Notes: generated by a model not told the origin, from the letters alone. A stretch of DNA of 56,708 bases from Gemmatimonadaceae bacterium (GCA_017881585.1 JADGQS010000005.1:1-56708), one strand, 5' to 3'; numbered from the stretch's first letter, positions 1-8,903 are shown. Made by a program: numbers and translations.

Positions 1-162
1 GCCGGGCTGGTCGGGACGCCGGAGCAGGTCGCGGAGCGTGTGAACGAATTTCAGGAAGCCGGCGTCGGGCTCCTGCTGCTGCAGTGCAGTCCGCAGTTCG
101 AAGAGATGGAGCGGTTCGCGGCCGAGGTCATGCCTCTGACAGGGTCTCTCGCAGTTGGATGA
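1..162 (+). CDS. LLM-class flavin-dependent oxidoreductase, C-terminal end (partial)
   Basis: Only the last 53 codons are present; the frame is open from base 1 to a TGA at 160-162. The peptide begins GLVGTPEQVAERVNEF and continues into a hydrophobic strand (GVGLLLLQCSP) and a helix (FEEMERFAAEVMP). This is the usual ending of luciferase-like TIM-barrel monooxygenases (FMNH2-dependent, alkanesulfonate or dimethylsulfone monooxygenase type), in which a GTPE/DxVA loop precedes the last strand and helix. The substrate cannot be told from this fragment. Its 3' end overlaps the convergent DinB-like gene by 35 bases. Confidence 0.75.
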   Translation, partial: AGLVGTPEQVAERVNEFQEAGVGLLLLQCSPQFEEMERFAAEVMPLTGSLAVG

Positions 163-661
163 GATGACGCTCTTCGTGCTTGCCGACGCTGAGAATCCAC
201 TGATATCCGTTGAACGCGCCGAAGATGGGATGCGGCGCGCTCACGACGGTGAGGTCGCGGCCGTCCACATGCTCGACGGCACGGAGCAGTCTCAGGCGAA
301 CGGCCTGCAATGACGACCACGACGTTCCGAGCTCGGCTGTTGGTTCGGGGGCGAGCCGCTCCGGCGCCTCGATTCGCACGCTGCGATCGAGGAACCGGAA
401 TTGGTCGAGCGAGCACAGCCGCGATTCCGTGCCCGTCTCGGCGGGCATGCCGTCGGCCATCGCCTTTGCAAACAGGCCTTCGAGCAGCTTCGATATCGAG
501 CCCTCGACCTTTCCCAGGTGCTGGATGATGCCGGTCCCGGTCCATCCGCCGTTTCGCGGCCGGTGGTCGAACTTCGCCGGCGGGGTCTGATCGACGAACT
601 CGGCCAGATCAGCCCGGACGTGCGCGAGATAGCCTGTGATCTCCTGGAGATGGGGATGCAT
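128..661 (-). CDS. DinB-family four-helix metalloprotein
   Basis: A 177-residue protein of DinB/YfiT size. His48 (IIQHLG) with His162 and His166 (KHEERHL) form the spaced three-histidine set that binds a divalent metal in this fold. WTGTGIIQHL is the family's helix-2 signature. Members include thiol-dependent S-transferases and many uncharacterised proteins, so no substrate can be assigned. The ATG at 659-661 has no clear Shine-Dalgarno. A TACATT box lies exactly 6 bases upstream, which suggests a leaderless mRNA. The 3' end overlaps the convergent monooxygenase gene. Confidence 0.8.
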   Translation of the reverse strand: MHPHLQEITGYLAHVRADLAEFVDQTPPAKFDHRPRNGGWTGTGIIQHLGKVEGSISKLLEGLFAKAMADGMPAETGTESRLCSLDQFRFLDRSVRIEAPERLAPEPTAELGTSWSSLQAVRLRLLRAVEHVDGRDLTVVSAPHPIFGAFNGYQWILSVGKHEERHLIQLRETLSEA

Positions 662-667
662 GTGGCG

Positions 668-697
668 AATGTAACCTCAGTGTGCCCCCGCCCGGAA
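668..697 (-). promoter_or_regulatory. Candidate leaderless promoter of the DinB-like gene
   Basis: On the minus strand a TACATT -10 box (668-673) sits 6 bases before the ATG. A weak TTCCGG -35 (692-697) lies 18 bases further upstream. The spacing puts the transcription start at or next to the A of the ATG. The -10 box and its distance match those at arsR, 19924 and 54044; the -35 is poor. Confidence 0.4.
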
Positions 698-752
698 AGG
701 GGGCTGAAACCGTGACGATGGCGGTTCCGTATTGAAGCCAAAGGGAGGGCCT

Positions 753-1061
753 ATGTGGGGAATAATCGTACTTGCCGTCTCGCTCGGAATTTCCTGGCTC
801 AGCTACGGCACGGCCCGGCGCTTTGTTCGTGAACGTTTGCGGTATGTGGAGGCGGCGCTGACCCCGGGCGCGGCGATCATCGCCGGTGTCGTCGCCGCGG
901 TGGTGGCTGCGCCGGTGGTCGGGCTGCTGCACATCATTCCGATTCTGGGGTCGCTGATTGGCGGCGGAACCGCGCTGGTGTTCGGACTCAGCGTAGGACT
1001 TGGCGTGAGGTCGGGGGCGCAGGATGTGAAGCGGGGCTACGTCATCACGTCCGGGAGCTAG
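753..1061 (+). CDS. Small glycine/valine-rich membrane protein
   Basis: A 102-residue protein of unknown function. I chose the ATG at 753 because a strong GGGAGGG Shine-Dalgarno lies just upstream (about 743-749); an in-frame TTG at 732 would put that motif inside the gene. Three hydrophobic stretches are visible: residues 1-18 (WGIIVLAVSLGISWL), about 38-60 (AAIIAGVVAAVVAAPVV) and about 64-88 (ILGSLIGGGTALVFGLSVG). A basic RRFVRERLR loop follows the first. It stands alone between the divergent DinB-like gene and a terminator. Confidence 0.6.
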   Translation: MWGIIVLAVSLGISWLSYGTARRFVRERLRYVEAALTPGAAIIAGVVAAVVAAPVVGLLHIIPILGSLIGGGTALVFGLSVGLGVRSGAQDVKRGYVITSGS

Positions 1062-1095
1062 CTGGTGAGCGAGGACGGTTCGAGGGCAGAATACA

Positions 1096-1150
1096 ACAGC
1101 TGTCGGCTGACAGCGGCGTGAGATCAAAGCTGTGAGCTGGTAGCCGCCAG
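1096..1150. repeat. Dispersed short palindromic repeat, copy A
   Basis: Bases 1096-1115 are the exact reverse complement of 6098-6117 (20 of 20). The core folds as a six-base stem, GCTGTC/GACAGC, around GGCT. A second piece, AGCTGTGAGCTGG (about 1128-1140), is also shared with copy B. The copy lies in the non-coding stretch after the small membrane protein gene. Confidence 0.6.
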
Positions 1151-1169
1151 CTATTGGCTGCGAGACAAA

Positions 1170-1227
1170 GGCGACGGGACCGATCAGCGCGCGAAGTGGT
1201 CAGCGCACCAATCGGTCCCGTCGTCCT
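1170..1227. terminator. Bidirectional terminator between convergent genes
   Basis: A perfect 13-base inverted repeat (1172-1184 with 1211-1223) encloses a smaller TGGT/ACCA hairpin and is followed by CCTTTT on the plus strand. It lies between the plus-strand gene ending at 1061 and the minus-strand run ending at 1238, so it could stop transcription from both sides. The remaining bases of 1062-1237 hold only repeat copy A. Confidence 0.7.
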
Positions 1228-1237
1228 TTTCTCGGAG

Positions 1238-1471
1238 CTAATGGCTCAGTACTAACCGCTCACCGCGATGTTTGACTGTGAATCCGCCGTCGCCATACAC
1301 GAGGAAGTAACCGTACGACACCTTGTCTCCGCTGAGATCGGATCCGCCCCAGATGATCCCGACCGCGTCGTGGAGCGGAGTCGAACGCACGCCCAGCGTC
1401 ACCGAAATGGTGTACGCGCCCGACGCGGTGTTCGCGGCATTCCAGTAGATCGCCGCCGGCCCGCTCTCCAC
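1238..1471 (-). pseudogene. Truncated remnant of a secreted carbohydrate-binding-like domain
   Basis: The reading frame gives 77 residues from a GTG, with a core AAIYWNAANTASGAYTIS, a GIIWGGSDLSGDKVSYGYF segment and FTVKHR near the end. This resembles a lectin-like domain found in longer secreted proteins that begin with a signal peptide. Here there is no signal sequence, and the frame upstream reads directly into the stop codon of the 53-residue gene at 1511. The C-terminus breaks off after FTVKHR. I read it as a 5'- and 3'-truncated relic; a short expressed protein cannot be excluded. Confidence 0.4.
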
Positions 1472-1510
1472 CCCAGCACCCCGAACAGCTTCTTCATAAC
1501 CTTCCGCAGT

Positions 1511-1672
1511 TCAGTTGTCCCGCCTGCCCTTTGCGAACCGCAACAGCAACGACAGCGCCAGCAGGCCGATGCCCGTCCAGCGCAGCAAGGAGATGTCGGC
1601 TCGCGCACCCAGCCCCCAAACTACGATCCCGGCGACCCCGAGCGCGAGCCGTGCAATCAACACGGGATTCAT
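1511..1672 (-). CDS. 53-residue single-pass or hairpin membrane protein
   Basis: A small gene whose ATG (1670-1672) overlaps the stop of the saccharopine-dehydrogenase-like gene as ATGA, so it is probably translationally coupled to it. The peptide starts MNPVLIARLALGVAGIVVWG, has a short polar turn (ARADISLLRW), then a second hydrophobic stretch (TGIGLLALSLLL) and a basic tail RFAKGRRDN. That is the pattern of a two-helix inner-membrane protein with both ends in the cytoplasm. Function unknown. It is the last intact gene of the acyl-CoA operon. Confidence 0.65.
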   Translation of the reverse strand: MNPVLIARLALGVAGIVVWGLGARADISLLRWTGIGLLALSLLLRFAKGRRDN

Positions 1673-2760
1673 CGCGACGCCTCCGCGGAAACGGTCACGT
1701 CCTCTCGCTCCGAACCAGCGATCTCGAGAATGAAATCGGCGCCGAAGGCCAGCGAGGGCGTCTGGAATCCCGGCTTCGCGCCTCCCGCGAGCACCTTTTC
1801 GGCGGCCGCGACGGACGTCAACGCCGTGAGCGTGTATCCATCGGCGGTGCGCAGCCGGGACTGCACCCTGCGGCCGTCGTCGTCCCAGGCCTCACCCCAA
1901 AGCTGCGCCGCCGCGCCCGCGCGCGTTGCATCGGACGGGCCGGGAGCCCCCGCCTGGATCCGCCCCTTGAGAAATGACTGCGCCGGCGGAGTCGCCAGCA
2001 GCCACCCGAGATAGCGCGACAGGATCATCCCGCGGACCGCCGATGCGGGCGCCGCCGTATACACGTCGATGTTCGGAATGCCCGTGCTGTGAAACGCGGT
2101 GGACACGTCGCCCCACGGGAGCGTGACGACATGCCGCACCCGGTCGCCGAAGTCGATGTCACGCTGCTTCCAGGCCGCAGGCACGCGCGTGATCTTGCCG
2201 GCTCGCCGCACGGCGCCGCCGCGCTGGATGTTCTCGACCATCGTCGTCGCCGTGCCGCGCGAGAGCCCGGTGCCGCCGGCGAACGCGAGCGTCAGCCAGG
2301 TCGCGCTCGGGAGCCGCCGGTGCAGGTGCGCGGCGAGGCAATCGCTCGGCACCACGTCGAAGCCGGATCCGGGGAGCAGCATCACCCCCGCATCTCGCGC
2401 CTGGCCGGCGCGTGCAGTGGAAGCGAGCGTCTCGAGCACGGCAATTTCGCCGGTAATGTCGAGGTAGTGCACCTGATTGCGAATGCAGGCATCGACCATC
2501 GGCGTGGACGTTCGCGAGAACGGCCCGGCCGCATGGATCACCACACCGCATCCTGCGAGGGCGGCGTCGAGCGCGCCCGCGTCGTCGAGCGACGCCGGCC
2601 GGGACTCGAGGCCGTGCTCGCGCGCGAGCGCCCCGACCTCGGCTGCATTGCGACCGGAGAGGATGGGGCGCAGTCCGCGCGCGACCGCCTGCCTGACGAT
2701 AAGACGGCCGGTGTAGCCGTTCGCCCCGTAAATGAGCAGCGCGGCTCCGGACACGCTCAC
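1669..2760 (-). CDS. Saccharopine-dehydrogenase-like NAD(P)-binding oxidoreductase
   Basis: A 363-residue protein with an N-terminal Rossmann motif (LLIYGANGYTGRLIVRQA, about residues 8-25), the GRN that binds the NADP phosphate (about 36-38), and a conserved HAAGPFSRTSTPMVDACI segment. This is the family of saccharopine dehydrogenase-like reductases that includes mycobacterial trans-acting enoyl reductases. A lysine-pathway role is unlikely given the neighbours (enoyl-CoA hydratase, AtuA, carboxyltransferase); reduction of an acyl or enoyl intermediate is more plausible but is inferred. The GTG start overlaps the hydratase stop by 4 bases. Confidence 0.75.
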   Translation of the reverse strand: MSVSGAALLIYGANGYTGRLIVRQAVARGLRPILSGRNAAEVGALAREHGLESRPASLDDAGALDAALAGCGVVIHAAGPFSRTSTPMVDACIRNQVHYLDITGEIAVLETLASTARAGQARDAGVMLLPGSGFDVVPSDCLAAHLHRRLPSATWLTLAFAGGTGLSRGTATTMVENIQRGGAVRRAGKITRVPAAWKQRDIDFGDRVRHVVTLPWGDVSTAFHSTGIPNIDVYTAAPASAVRGMILSRYLGWLLATPPAQSFLKGRIQAGAPGPSDATRAGAAAQLWGEAWDDDGRRVQSRLRTADGYTLTALTSVAAAEKVLAGGAKPGFQTPSLAFGADFILEIAGSEREDVTVSAEASR

Positions 2761-3530
2761 TGCGACGGCTCGGACTCTCGCGTGTGGCTGAGGATCCCCG
2801 TGCGGAACGCCTCGGTCTGCCGCGCCTCGACGTTCGACGCGATGCCCTCGGCGATGCCGTCGCGAAAGGAGAGCAGGTCGAGGCGATAGAACAGCCGCTT
2901 GGTCAGCCCCATCGACGACATCGGATGGCTCGCGAGCCCGAGCACGTACCGCTCGACCTCCGATTCAAAGTGCGCCGCCGGCAGCACGCGGCTGACGAGT
3001 CCGATGCGTTCGGCTTCCGTCGCGTTGATGATCCGTCCCGACGCGACCAGATCGAACGCGTGCTTCTCGCCGACGGAGCGGCGGAGCATGTTCATCACCA
3101 TCGCCGGAATGAAGCCGATGCGGACTTCCGGGTAGCCGAACTGCGCGTCGTCGCGGGCGAACAGCACGTCGCACGCGGTGGCCAGTCCGCAGCCTCCGGC
3201 AACCGCGCGTCCCTGCACCGCGGCAACGATCGGCTTCTGCATCCCGCGCATGGTGAGAAACACCCGGCCGAGATCGGCGGCATCGCGGCGGTGCGCTTCC
3301 GGCGACGCGTCGAGCAGTTCCGCCAGCGCATCGAGATCCACACCCGAGCAGAAATCGTCGCCGTCGGCCTTGAGAAGCACGGCGCGCACGGCGTCGTCAC
3401 CCTCGAACTCCATCAGCGCATCGACGAGCTCGTGTACGGTCTGTGAATCGAGCGCATTCTTCTTTTCGGGTCGCGCCAACGTCACGCGCCCGACCGCCCC
3501 GGCGATGTCAACGCGAATTCGTGCGGTCAT
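2757..3530 (-). CDS. Enoyl-CoA hydratase/isomerase (crotonase) family protein
   Basis: 257 residues from the ATG at 3530, which overlaps the upstream stop as ATGA; longer in-frame starts would run through the neighbouring gene. Crotonase hallmarks are visible: VTLARPEKKNALD at the N-terminus, the first oxyanion-hole segment DFCSGVDL (about 71-78), and the second, VQGRAVAGGCGLATACD (about 106-122). FGYPEVRIGFIP places the conserved Glu of the catalytic region near residue 135. In AtuA-containing acyclic terpene and leucine pathways the hydratase acts on the carboxylated 3-methylglutaconyl-type CoA. The context fits that, but the substrate is inferred. Confidence 0.85.
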   Translation of the reverse strand: MTARIRVDIAGAVGRVTLARPEKKNALDSQTVHELVDALMEFEGDDAVRAVLLKADGDDFCSGVDLDALAELLDASPEAHRRDAADLGRVFLTMRGMQKPIVAAVQGRAVAGGCGLATACDVLFARDDAQFGYPEVRIGFIPAMVMNMLRRSVGEKHAFDLVASGRIINATEAERIGLVSRVLPAAHFESEVERYVLGLASHPMSSMGLTKRLFYRLDLLSFRDGIAEGIASNVEARQTEAFRTGILSHTRESEPSQ

Positions 3531-3889
3531 GAAATGTCCGTCGCGCGCGGAAGCCCGAGCGCGACCGCCTCCTCGTCGGGGATCTCCACGACCATGCGAA
3601 GCAACGCTGTCGAAAAGACCTTTCCTTGCGCATCGGTCTTGAGGGAAAGTGTCCCGCCGCCGTCGAGGGCGCCATGCAGCAGAAAATTCAGCGCGCGCAG
3701 GTTCGGCAGCTCGTACCGCTCCACGCCACCGGTGATGACGCCCGTGAAGTGCGCGGCCACACGGTCGCGCGTCACGTATTTGGCGAGCGTCGCATACCAC
3801 TCGGGCCTGAGTGCAATGAGGCCGACATTGGCGGTGTCGCCCTTGTCGCCGGAGCGCGCGTGCGCGATGTCGAGGAGGCGGACTTTCAT
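3527..3889 (-). CDS. AtuA-like C-terminal domain as a separate 120-residue protein
   Basis: The 120-residue product starts [23 protein letters not shown], matching the short domain often fused behind AtuA proteins ([11 protein letters not shown] is its signature). Here it is its own gene, joined to the upstream AtuA gene by a 4-base ATGA overlap, so the two probably form one complex. The biochemical role of the domain is not established. The overlap with the downstream hydratase is also 4 bases. Confidence 0.8.
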   Translation of the reverse strand: MKVRLLDIAHARSGDKGDTANVGLIALRPEWYATLAKYVTRDRVAAHFTGVITGGVERYELPNLRALNFLLHGALDGGGTLSLKTDAQGKVFSTALLRMVVEIPDEEAVALGLPRATDIS

Positions 3890-5259
3890 TCGAGCACCGT
3901 CACGCGAGTCTCGACGACGGTCTTGTCGACGAGTGCGGGCCAGTACGCGACGATTTCCTCGGTCTTCGGCCGTCCGCCGGCGAATCCGGTGACGCTCGGC
4001 GGTCCGTTGAGGACCAGCGGAACGATCTCGCGCGTAAATCGTTCGACCTTCTTGCGATCGGCGTCGCGGACACCGATGCGGTACTGCACTTCGGGAGCGT
4101 GCCTGCCCGCCTCCGCTCCGGCGAGAGGTCCGTGCGTGGCGTTGGCTCCGACGAATTCCGAGAGCACGTGCTCGAAGTGCAGGCCGAGCCGGTCGAGGCG
4201 CTCGCGCAGCACACGATCGGCGAGCTGCGCCTTCTCGAGCGCGTCGGGCCACGCGTACACGAGCGAGCCGACGGCCTTGTAGCCCGACCGGTACGCGATG
4301 GACACCTTGAGCTTGTCGGTCGCCGGCTTTCCCTCGATGCCGAAGACGCGCACGCGATTGGTTCCGTCAGGCTCGAGATGAATCGATGTGAAGTCGGCGA
4401 CCACGTCGGGCGTGATGTACGCGTGCGGATCGCCCATCTCGTACACGAGCTGTTCCGTGACGGTCTGCACGGATACCCGCCCTCCGGTGTTCGGGTGCTT
4501 GGTCACCACAAAGGTGCCGTCGGCCTGCGCCTCGACGATCGGATATCCGACGTCGGCGAGATTCTCGATCGACCGCCACTCGTAGAGACAATTCCCGCCC
4601 GAACACTGCGCTCCGCACTCAATAATGTGGCCCGCAATAATTCCCGCCGCGAGCTTGTTCCAGTCCGTCGCTCCCCATCCGAACTCGTAGCGGAGCGGTG
4701 CCATGGTGAGCGCGGTGTCCGTCGACCGTCCCGTAATCACGACGTTCGCGCCCTTCGCGAGCGCCTCGACGATCGGTACGCTGCCGATGTACGCGTTCGC
4801 CGCGATCACGCGGTCGCGAACGATCGACAGGGGTTCGCCGGTTTCCATGTTCTTCAGCGCGTGGCCGGAGGCGAGCAGCTCGTCGATGCGCGGCAGGAGA
4901 TTGTCGCCCGTCACCACGCCGACGCGCAGCTTGCCAGCGGCGCCTCGCGCGCGTGCCATCTCGAGCACCGCGGCGGCGCATGCCTCGGGATTCACGCCGC
5001 CGGCGTTTGCGATGACCTTGATGCCGCGCTCGGCGACGCCGCCCAGCACCGATTCCATCGCGCCCACGAAATCCTTCGCGTACCCCGCCGCCGGATCACG
5101 TTCCTTCTGCTTCTGCAGAATGGACATCGTGACTTCGGCGAGGTAATCGAGCATGAGATAGTCCACCGGGCCGCCTTCGGCCTGGCGGCGCGGCGCCTCG
5201 AGCCAGTCGCCCCAGAAACCCTGGGCGCCGGCGACGCGCACGATCTTCTTCGCGGTCAT
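3886..5259 (-). CDS. atuA: AtuA-family acyl-CoA metabolism protein (DUF1446)
   Basis: 457 residues from the ATG at 5259. The protein opens [16 protein letters not shown] and has [31 protein letters not shown] and [14 protein letters not shown], all typical of the DUF1446/AtuA core. AtuA is required for acyclic terpene utilisation in Pseudomonas, with the geranyl-CoA carboxylase AtuC/AtuF beside it. Here a carboxyltransferase subunit lies directly upstream and an enoyl-CoA hydratase downstream, in the same coupled run. Its exact reaction is not known; citronellol, geraniol, leucine or another branched acyl route are all possible. Confidence 0.8.
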   Translation of the reverse strand: MTAKKIVRVAGAQGFWGDWLEAPRRQAEGGPVDYLMLDYLAEVTMSILQKQKERDPAAGYAKDFVGAMESVLGGVAERGIKVIANAGGVNPEACAAAVLEMARARGAAGKLRVGVVTGDNLLPRIDELLASGHALKNMETGEPLSIVRDRVIAANAYIGSVPIVEALAKGANVVITGRSTDTALTMAPLRYEFGWGATDWNKLAAGIIAGHIIECGAQCSGGNCLYEWRSIENLADVGYPIVEAQADGTFVVTKHPNTGGRVSVQTVTEQLVYEMGDPHAYITPDVVADFTSIHLEPDGTNRVRVFGIEGKPATDKLKVSIAYRSGYKAVGSLVYAWPDALEKAQLADRVLRERLDRLGLHFEHVLSEFVGANATHGPLAGAEAGRHAPEVQYRIGVRDADRKKVERFTREIVPLVLNGPPSVTGFAGGRPKTEEIVAYWPALVDKTVVETRVTVLE

Positions 5260-6890
5260 TCTGTTGCCGCCTCCATGCGCGCGGGAAGGACGAACGCGCC
5301 GAGGTGCGGTCCGGGATTCTGCAGCGCACTGCGCAGCACCATGCCGAGCGCGGTGCGCGTGTCTTCGGGATACACGATCGCGTCCACGAAACCGCGCGCG
5401 GCCGCGTAGCGCGCGTCGAGTTGTTCTTCGTAGTCGGCCCGCATCTCCGCGGCCGAATTGCTGACGGCGCGCGAGACCGTCGCGCCGGCCTTCTTCGCGG
5501 CGTCCATCGCCGGGCCGTGCACGGCCTGCACCGCGGCCTCTCCCTCCATGACGCCCATCCGGCCGGACGGCCATGAGAGGATGAAATCGGGATCGAATCC
5601 CTGGCCCGCCATCGCATAGTATCCCGCGCCCGATGCGTGATTCACGGTGAGGACGATCTTCGGCGACAGCGCCGTGGCCATCGCCTCGACGAACCGCGCG
5701 CCCGAACGAATGATCCCCGACTGCTCGGCTTCCGGCCCGACCATGAAGCCGGAGACATCCTGCACGAATAGGATCGGCGTGCCCGCGCGGCTGCAGCGAT
5801 CGATGAAGTACGCCGCCTTTTCGGCGCTCTCGGCATAGATGATCCCGCCGAACCGCGGCTTCTCGCCCGCGCGCCCCTTGATGAGCCCGCGCTGATTCGC
5901 GACGATCCCGACCTGAATCCCCTCGATCCGCGCATCCGCGCAGATCATCTCCTTCGCGAGATTCTGCTGGAATTCGTCGAGCGATTCGGCGTCCACGATG
6001 CACGAGAGGATCGCGTGCATGTCGTACGACATGCGATGATCCGACGGCAGCATGTCGTAGAGCGCGCTCGGGTCGGTCGCCGGGGCCGTTGTCTGAGCGC
6101 TGTCAGCCGACAGCTGTGAGCTGGCAGCGTGCGGTTTCGGCAGTCGCCCAACGAGATCCCGAATCTTCCGAAGGCATTCCGCGTCATTTTCCACGGCATA
6201 GTGCGCCACGCCGCTCACCTCGGTGTGCGTGATCGCCCCACCGAGCGTCTCCGCATCGATCGTCTCTCCCGTCGCCCCCTTCACCAGATTCGGTCCCGCG
6301 AGCCCCATGAACGAAGTGCCCTTCACCATGAGGATCACGTCCGAGAGCGCGGGCAGATACGCCCCACCGGCAACGCACTGGCCCATGACGGCTGCGATCT
6401 GCGGGATCCGCAGATACCGCCGCATGAGCGAGTTGTAATAGAAGATTCGCGACGCCCCATACTGTCCCGGAAACACCCCGCCCTGATATGGAAGATTCAC
6501 GCCGGCGGAATCGACCAGATAGATGATCGGGATGCGGCAACGCATCGCGAGTTCCTGTGCGCGCAGGATCTTGGTGATCGTCTCGGGCCACCACGACCCG
6601 GCCTTCACGGTCGCGTCGTTCGCGACCACCACGCACTCGCGGCCGGCGACCATCGCGATTCCCGTGATCACACCGGCGCCAGGCGCCTGCCCCTCGTACT
6701 GGTCGTAGGCGACGAGCAGCCCGATCTCGAGGAAATGCGCATCCGTGTCCGTGACCTGCGTGACGCGCTCGCGGGCGGTGAGTTTTCCCTGTTTGTGCTG
6801 TCTGGACGCCTTGTCCGGGCCTCCGCCCTCACGGAGCCGGGCCTCGAGCTCGCGCGTGGCTACGCTGAGCTCTCGCAGTCGCGAACTCAC
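5256..6890 (-). CDS. Acyl-CoA carboxylase carboxyltransferase subunit (MccB/PccB type)
   Basis: 544 residues, the normal size for the beta subunit of methylcrotonyl-, geranyl- or propionyl-CoA carboxylase. It has the two crotonase-fold halves: KLTARERV and an N-terminal carboxyltransferase domain with [13 protein letters not shown] and [13 protein letters not shown], then a C-terminal domain with [23 protein letters not shown] and [18 protein letters not shown]. The methylcrotonyl/geranyl type seems most likely beside atuA. No biotin carboxylase or biotin-carrier gene is in the window, so the partner must be encoded elsewhere. A short palindromic repeat (6098-6129) encodes part of the linker between the halves. 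The GTG start overlaps the upstream stop. Confidence 0.85.
   Translation of the reverse strand: MSSRLRELSVATRELEARLREGGGPDKASRQHKQGKLTARERVTQVTDTDAHFLEIGLLVAYDQYEGQAPGAGVITGIAMVAGRECVVVANDATVKAGSWWPETITKILRAQELAMRCRIPIIYLVDSAGVNLPYQGGVFPGQYGASRIFYYNSLMRRYLRIPQIAAVMGQCVAGGAYLPALSDVILMVKGTSFMGLAGPNLVKGATGETIDAETLGGAITHTEVSGVAHYAVENDAECLRKIRDLVGRLPKPHAASSQLSADSAQTTAPATDPSALYDMLPSDHRMSYDMHAILSCIVDAESLDEFQQNLAKEMICADARIEGIQVGIVANQRGLIKGRAGEKPRFGGIIYAESAEKAAYFIDRCSRAGTPILFVQDVSGFMVGPEAEQSGIIRSGARFVEAMATALSPKIVLTVNHASGAGYYAMAGQGFDPDFILSWPSGRMGVMEGEAAVQAVHGPAMDAAKKAGATVSRAVSNSAAEMRADYEEQLDARYAAARGFVDAIVYPEDTRTALGMVLRSALQNPGPHLGAFVLPARMEAATE
6098..6129. repeat. Dispersed short palindromic repeat, copy B, inside a gene
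   Basis: The first 20 bases are the exact reverse complement of copy A at 1096-1115, followed by GAGCTGGCAGC, which also matches the copy A region. It lies in frame within the carboxyltransferase gene and encodes part of the Ala/Ser/Thr-rich linker [15 protein letters not shown] between the two catalytic halves, where an insertion can be tolerated. Confidence 0.6.
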
Positions 6891-7309
6891 ACTTCCTGTG
6901 CGCGCCGCGCTTCGTGCTGAGCGAACCAGTCCCTGATGTATTGCACGAGGTCGGCGGTGGAAGTCCCTGGGCCAAAAAGCTTTCCGACGCCGAGAGTTTG
7001 CAACTTCTCCATGTCTTCCTTGGGGATGATGCCGCCGCCGGTCACGAGGATGTCGCCCCGGCCCTCGGCCTTGAGCAACTCGCGCACGCGTGGAAAGAGC
7101 GTCATGTGCGCGCCGGAAAGAATCGAGAGCCCGACGACGTCGACGTCTTCCTGCACCGCTGCGCTTGCGATCATCTCCGGCGTCTGGTGGAGGCCCGTGT
7201 AGATGACCTCCATGCCGGCGTCACGGAGCGCGGCCGCGACGACCTTCGCGCCGCGGTCGTGACCGTCGAGGCCGGGCTTGGCGACGAGCACTCGGATGGG
7301 GCGTGTCAT
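6887..7309 (-). CDS. Cobalamin-binding subunit of an acyl-CoA mutase
   Basis: 140 residues forming only the C-terminal B12 domain of methylmalonyl-CoA-type mutases. The base-off cobalamin motif DxHxxG is present as DGHDRG (about residues 15-20), followed by GLSILSGAH and VTGGGIIP, which line the corrin and nucleotide tail. The large subunit at 11032-12759 lacks this domain, so the two should assemble into a two-subunit mutase. The gene is joined to arsC upstream and to the carboxyltransferase downstream by 4-base overlaps, and is separated from its partner by the ars genes. Confidence 0.9.
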   Translation of the reverse strand: MTRPIRVLVAKPGLDGHDRGAKVVAAALRDAGMEVIYTGLHQTPEMIASAAVQEDVDVVGLSILSGAHMTLFPRVRELLKAEGRGDILVTGGGIIPKEDMEKLQTLGVGKLFGPGTSTADLVQYIRDWFAQHEARRAQEV

Positions 7310-7821
7310 CCATTGAATTTGACTGTGCGTACGGATGCGGGCAACTGCAGGGCGATCTCGTCGAGTCGTTTCCCGAGCGTGACGCGCTGAAGTTTGTCGA
7401 TAGGAAGCGCGAGCATGAGGTCGATCCGCCTGGCGATCAGCGCGCGGGCCGCCCTGAACGCCTGAGACTTTACGGCGTCACTCCCTTCGACCTCCGCGGG
7501 ATCTTCCATGCCCCAGTGGGCGTGGATCGGATGTCCGGGCAGGATGGGGCACGCCTCCTTCGCGTTGTCGCAGACCGTTATCACGAAGTCGAATTTTTCT
7601 CCCATCAGTGCGTCGACACTGCGCGGCGTATGCCCGGTCCAGTCGATGCCAACGTCGTGCAGCGCCTGAATCGCGAACGAATTTACGCGCTGCGCGGGAC
7701 GCGATCCGGCGCTTTCGGCCGAGAACTTTCCGCGCGCTTTCACGTTCATCAGTGCCTCGGCCATCTGACTCCGCGCCGAGTTGCCGGTGCAGAGAAAAAG
7801 CACTCGCACGGGATCTTTCAC
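7306..7821 (-). CDS. arsC: Thioredoxin-coupled arsenate reductase ArsC
   Basis: 171 residues from a GTG at 7821, just after the acr3 stop, with an AGGGGT-like ribosome site. It has the low-molecular-weight phosphatase loop CTGNSARS (Cys-x5-Arg), a second and third cysteine in [10 protein letters not shown], and [12 protein letters not shown] with the catalytic Asp. The three cysteines in this arrangement are those of the Bacillus/Staphylococcus pI258-type enzyme, which reduces arsenate to arsenite through a Cys relay renewed by thioredoxin. The C-terminal extension [13 protein letters not shown] is usual for this type. The product arsenite is the substrate of the Acr3 pump encoded just upstream. 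Confidence 0.9.
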   Translation of the reverse strand: MKDPVRVLFLCTGNSARSQMAEALMNVKARGKFSAESAGSRPAQRVNSFAIQALHDVGIDWTGHTPRSVDALMGEKFDFVITVCDNAKEACPILPGHPIHAHWGMEDPAEVEGSDAVKSQAFRAARALIARRIDLMLALPIDKLQRVTLGKRLDEIALQLPASVRTVKFNG

Positions 7822-7823
7822 GT

Positions 7824-8903
7824 TTACCCCTGAGGTTCTGGTGTGAAGCCGAAGTAGCGCCGCCCCGCCCACAGCGAGACGTAGACGAGTCCCACGAGTG
7901 CCGGCACTTCCACCAGCGGTCCCACGACGGCCGCGAGCGCCTCGCCGGACGAGATGCCGAACGTCGCGACGGCGACGGCGATCGCCAGCTCGAAGTTGTT
8001 GCCGGCGGCGGTGAACGAGAGCGCGGCCGTCCGTTGATAGTCGAAGCCGAGCTTCTTCGAGAGTGTGAACGCGAGCCCGAACATCACGGCGAAGTACACG
8101 AGAAGTGGCAGCGCGATCCGGAGCACATCCACCGGCAACCGTATGATGCGGTCACCTTGCATCGCGAACATGAGCACGATGGTGTAGAGCAGTCCGATCA
8201 GCGCCAGCGGTCCGATTCGCGGAAGGAACGTCTGTGCATACCACGTTTCGCCTCGACGGGCGACAAGCGTGCGGCGTGTCAGATAGCCTGCGAGCAGCGG
8301 AATGCCGAGGAAGATCAGCACGCTCTTCGCGATCGCCCACATCGTCACATGCACGACCGCCGTCTCTGCTCCGAACCACGCGGGCACAACCGTGAGGAAA
8401 AGCCAGCCAAGCACGCTGTACGTCAGGATCTGGAATACGGAGTTGAGCGCGACGAGAACCGCGGCGAGCTCGCCCGAGCCGCAGGCGAGCGAATTCCAGA
8501 TGAGCACCATCGCGATGCAGCGGGCCAGCCCGATCAGGACGAGCCCGTTGCGATACGCCGGGAGATCGGGCAGGAACAGCCAAGCCAGCGCGAGCATGAC
8601 GACGGGCCCGATCACCCAGTTGAGCAGCAGCGAGGTGCCGATGAGCTTCCTGTCGGCCATGTGCTGTCCGATGGTCTCGTATTTCACCTTGGCGAGCACG
8701 GGATACATCATCGCGAGCAGGCCGATCGCGATCGGCACCGAGACGCCGGTAATCCGAACGCTGTCCAGAACTGCGCCGAGGCCGGGAAGCGCCCGGCCGA
8801 GAATCAAGCCGAGCGCCATCGCCGCGAAAATCCAGATCGGAAGGAACCGATCGAGCGTCGAAAGCTGCTTGACGACCGGCGCCCCGGTCACCCGAGCGGT
8901 CAC
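7824..8903 (-). CDS. acr3: Arsenite efflux pump Acr3 (ArsB/BASS superfamily)
   Basis: 359 residues from a GTG at 8903 that overlaps the arsM stop (GTGA). Ten hydrophobic segments can be traced. The Acr3 signature GLARCIAMVLIWNSLACG carries the essential cysteine of transmembrane helix 4, and AAGNNFELAIAVA carries the conserved glutamate of helix 9. Acr3 pumps As(OH)3/arsenite out of the cell by proton exchange. Gene order arsR-arsM-acr3-arsC puts sensing, methylation, efflux and reduction in one transcript. Confidence 0.92.
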   Translation of the reverse strand: MTARVTGAPVVKQLSTLDRFLPIWIFAAMALGLILGRALPGLGAVLDSVRITGVSVPIAIGLLAMMYPVLAKVKYETIGQHMADRKLIGTSLLLNWVIGPVVMLALAWLFLPDLPAYRNGLVLIGLARCIAMVLIWNSLACGSGELAAVLVALNSVFQILTYSVLGWLFLTVVPAWFGAETAVVHVTMWAIAKSVLIFLGIPLLAGYLTRRTLVARRGETWYAQTFLPRIGPLALIGLLYTIVLMFAMQGDRIIRLPVDVLRIALPLLVYFAVMFGLAFTLSKKLGFDYQRTAALSFTAAGNNFELAIAVAVATFGISSGEALAAVVGPLVEVPALVGLVYVSLWAGRRYFGFTPEPQG

